DNA of 25,374 nt, from assembly GCA_904501815.1 (NCBI GenBank), contig CAJGCN010000004.1:1-25374 (forward strand), given 5' to 3'. The number at the start of each line of letters is the position of its first letter. Position 1 is the first letter of the stretch. The notes beneath the pieces are model-generated. The model ran no database searches. It was given only the letters and a program-made list of their open reading frames with translations, and had not been told where the DNA came from. Shown piece after piece: positions 23,535-25,374 of the stretch. Origin of the DNA: an uncultured Clostridia bacterium (GTDB lineage: Bacteria > Bacillota > Clostridia > Christensenellales > Borkfalkiaceae). Position numbers and translations under genes: made by a program.

Positions 23535-25374
23535 TTATTCTTCGTCGGATTCGTCGTCGGATTTTTTACGCAAAAGCAGGAAGTCGATTAAAATCCCGAT
23601 TGCCGCAAGACCTAATACGATAAAGATAAGCCGTGCGACGGCGTCGTCGGTGTTTTCGTTGCCTATCACTTTATTTTGCGGGGTTTTCGGCGCGCCGTTA
23701 AATTCGTTTACGTAGGATTTTGGAATATATCCCGTCAGTTCGCTTTCGTCCGTTTTGATAGAAACACGGTAGTATTCGTAGTCGAATTTCACTTCGCCGA
23801 GAATGGACACTTCTGCGCCTTTCGAAAGAGCGGAAACCGTTAAAAGCTCGGTTAAGTAGGGGAATTTATACAGCTTGACGGCGTTGGAAAGATACCCTTT
23901 TTTTGCCGTTTCGTAAGCGGTTAAATACTCCGTTTCGTCTAGCTTTTCGCATGCGGAGCTTAACGCTAAAAAGGTTTGGTATTCTTTCGTCGTTTCGTTT
24001 AATAGAGCAAGGACGGTGTATTCGCCCGCTTCACCGATTTGTAAGGCGGTGAGCGGTTTTGCCGTTAAGGAATGGGAAAGATAGGGGAAAGCGGTTGCGC
24101 CTTGTAAACGCGCTCCGTCAAATTCTACGATTAAGGTTTTTTCAGATACGTTGACGACGGAAAACACCGCTTCTTTTTTTGCGAAAATACTCTCGTCCGC
24201 TTTGTTTACGGGGATATTTTTTACGGTGGGCAGGTTTAATTCGTCCGTTTGGATTAAGAAATTCCCGTTATAGAGAAGATACGCCGCGTTTTCTTCCACG
24301 CCGAACGCAAACGAATTTACGGGCGTTTGCGCCGTTTGAGAATACACGAGTGATTTTGCTAAGTCAAAGGCGGTTTTGTTTTCGTCGAAACGCAAAATTT
24401 TATTCTCGCAAAGAGCGTAGACCGTTTTTTTATAGTCAACGGCGAGTTTGGTTGCGCTCACGGGTAGCTCGGAAAGGAGCTTTTCACCACCGCTCGTTTC
24501 GCTGATAAATTCCGCTTCCGTAAACCGATAGAGTTCCGTGCCTGCGCCGACGTAGAGATTGCCGTAAACGTCGGAAGTTAAAAGCCGTAAGGCTTGCGGA
24601 ATAGCGGCGGATTGTTTTTTTACGGTAGAAGACAAGGTGAAAGCCGTCGTTTTCCTTTCTTCGTCCGTCGTTTCTTTAACGAAATGGAAACCGCCGTCGG
24701 ACGTGATCAGATAGTGCGTTTCACTCACGCAAGAAACTCCGACGAGCTTTCCGCTAAATTCTTGAAAGGTTGTTAAAGGCTCAGCCGTATTTTCTAAATC
24801 GTATAACAGCGCAGTTTCGGCGTTTGCGATTAGCAAAGTTTCTTGCGAAACGGACAGATAGTCGATTTTCGAAAAGGTTTCTGGCAAAAGAATGGGGTCG
24901 AGATGCGTTTTGCTGTGCGTGTCGAACACGCCAACCCGTTGGTTGTTTTCGTCGGCAATATACAGCCGATTGCCCGTAAGGCAAAGCTCGGTTGCGCCCG
25001 AAAGGCGGTGCGCGCTTTTCGAGTTCGCCCCGATTTCAAAATCGGTAAACGCTACGTCTTTAACGGAAAATTGCTTAACGACGTTTCCTTTGATTGCGTA
25101 GATATGTTCTCCGAAAACGGACAGGGATTTATATTTATCCGTTTCGCCCGCTTCGTCTTTAAAAATCGGTTCAATCGTTGCGCCTTTTTCCGAGTCGATT
25201 AACGATAAATAATCGTACGCGCGGAAAGCCCCTGATTTGTCGATACAAAGGAGTAAATTCCCGCTTAAAGAGATATCCGCTACGTTAAAGCTAAACTCGT
25301 AGCGGTTTTTTTCTACGCCGTATTCGTAGAGAAAATTATCGCTTTTGATATAATAAAGCTTTCCGTCGAGAAGG
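23535..25374 (-). CDS. Membrane-anchored beta-propeller-like protein with SH3-type domain (5' truncated)
   Basis: No family name is recognised with confidence. The frame stays open to the window edge, giving about 612 residues; a GTG at 24929 is not the start, because similar sequence continues upstream of it. Most of the protein is a series of short beta-rich repeats of the NHL/WD type (NRLYIADENNQRVGVFD, YGNLYVGAGTELYRF, TVYALCENKILRF), suggesting one or two propellers. An SH3b-like stretch follows (about 23706-23905, VSILGEVKFDYEYYRVSI then LTGYIPKSYV), then a single membrane helix (about 23571-23635) and an acidic tail (RKKSDDESDEE). The likely topology is a large outer domain with a short inner tail; the signal peptide would lie beyond the window. 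The function is unknown: cell-surface sensing or wall binding are guesses from the SH3-type module. Confidence 0.75.
   Translation of the reverse strand, partial: LLDGKLYYIKSDNFLYEYGVEKNRYEFSFNVADISLSGNLLLCIDKSGAFRAYDYLSLIDSEKGATIEPIFKDEAGETDKYKSLSVFGEHIYAIKGNVVKQFSVKDVAFTDFEIGANSKSAHRLSGATELCLTGNRLYIADENNQRVGVFDTHSKTHLDPILLPETFSKIDYLSVSQETLLIANAETALLYDLENTAEPLTTFQEFSGKLVGVSCVSETHYLITSDGGFHFVKETTDEERKTTAFTLSSTVKKQSAAIPQALRLLTSDVYGNLYVGAGTELYRFTEAEFISETSGGEKLLSELPVSATKLAVDYKKTVYALCENKILRFDENKTAFDLAKSLVYSQTAQTPVNSFAFGVEENAAYLLYNGNFLIQTDELNLPTVKNIPVNKADESIFAKKEAVFSVVNVSEKTLIVEFDGARLQGATAFPYLSHSLTAKPLTALQIGEAGEYTVLALLNETTKEYQTFLALSSACEKLDETEYLTAYETAKKGYLSNAVKLYKFPYLTELLTVSALSKGAEVSILGEVKFDYEYYRVSIKTDESELTGYIPKSYVNEFNGAPKTPQNKVIGNENTDDAVARLIFIVLGLAAIGILIDFLLLRKKSDDESDEE

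Noticed and set aside
24929..24931. GTG at 24929 as the start of the minus-strand propeller gene
   Set aside because: The same frame continues without a stop to the window edge and encodes further repeat-like sequence directly upstream of the GTG.

Overview
This 25.4-kb window looks like chromosomal DNA of an endospore-forming, low-to-mid GC Firmicute, most likely a clostridial lineage. The evidence is a complete spoIIAA-spoIIAB-sigF operon, the prs-pth-mfd gene order known from Firmicutes, Shine-Dalgarno-led genes and sigma-A promoters close to consensus. It also has a bacterial V-type ATPase operon in the order known from Enterococcus hirae. The family or species cannot be named from the sequence alone.

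Layout. Positions 1-669 hold the 3' part of a MalG-like sugar ABC permease. A perfect 16-bp terminator stem (681-716) serves both this gene and two minus-strand tRNA genes: tRNA-Asp, and a CAU-anticodon tRNA that looks like tRNA-Ile2. Positions 1092-2615 are the forespore sigma-F operon. A CPBP-family membrane protease and rlmH follow (2708-4096), then an M14-type carboxypeptidase and tadA (4254-5596). Next come prs, pth and mfd (5795-11091), a 700-residue parvulin-like lipoprotein (11196-13298) and a MATE transporter (13362-14726). A consensus promoter at 14826-14854 then drives nine V-ATPase genes (14917-23462). A bidirectional terminator (23480-23518) separates them from a convergent minus-strand gene, cut off by the window edge, for a membrane-anchored beta-propeller-like protein.

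How the genes work together. The V-ATPase operon encodes the peripheral stalk (ntpF, ntpE), stator and membrane ring (ntpI, ntpK), central shaft (ntpC, ntpG, ntpD) and catalytic head (ntpA, ntpB). The K subunit keeps all five Na+ ligand side chains of the E. hirae rotor ring at a constant offset of nine residues, so a Na+-translocating enzyme is predicted. prs, pth, mfd, rlmH, tadA and the tRNAs are housekeeping functions for nucleotide supply, translation and repair.

The most unusual feature is a modular family of small intergenic palindromes at three loci: 4109-4207, 7412-7674 and 17206-17257. Each module is usually a perfect inverted repeat around a 3-nt loop. The locus between pth and mfd strings eight such hairpins together, with one core module at each end in opposite orientation. 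Stem bases differ between copies in a compensatory way, which suggests that the fold matters rather than the sequence. One copy lies inside the V-ATPase operon, between ntpI and ntpK.
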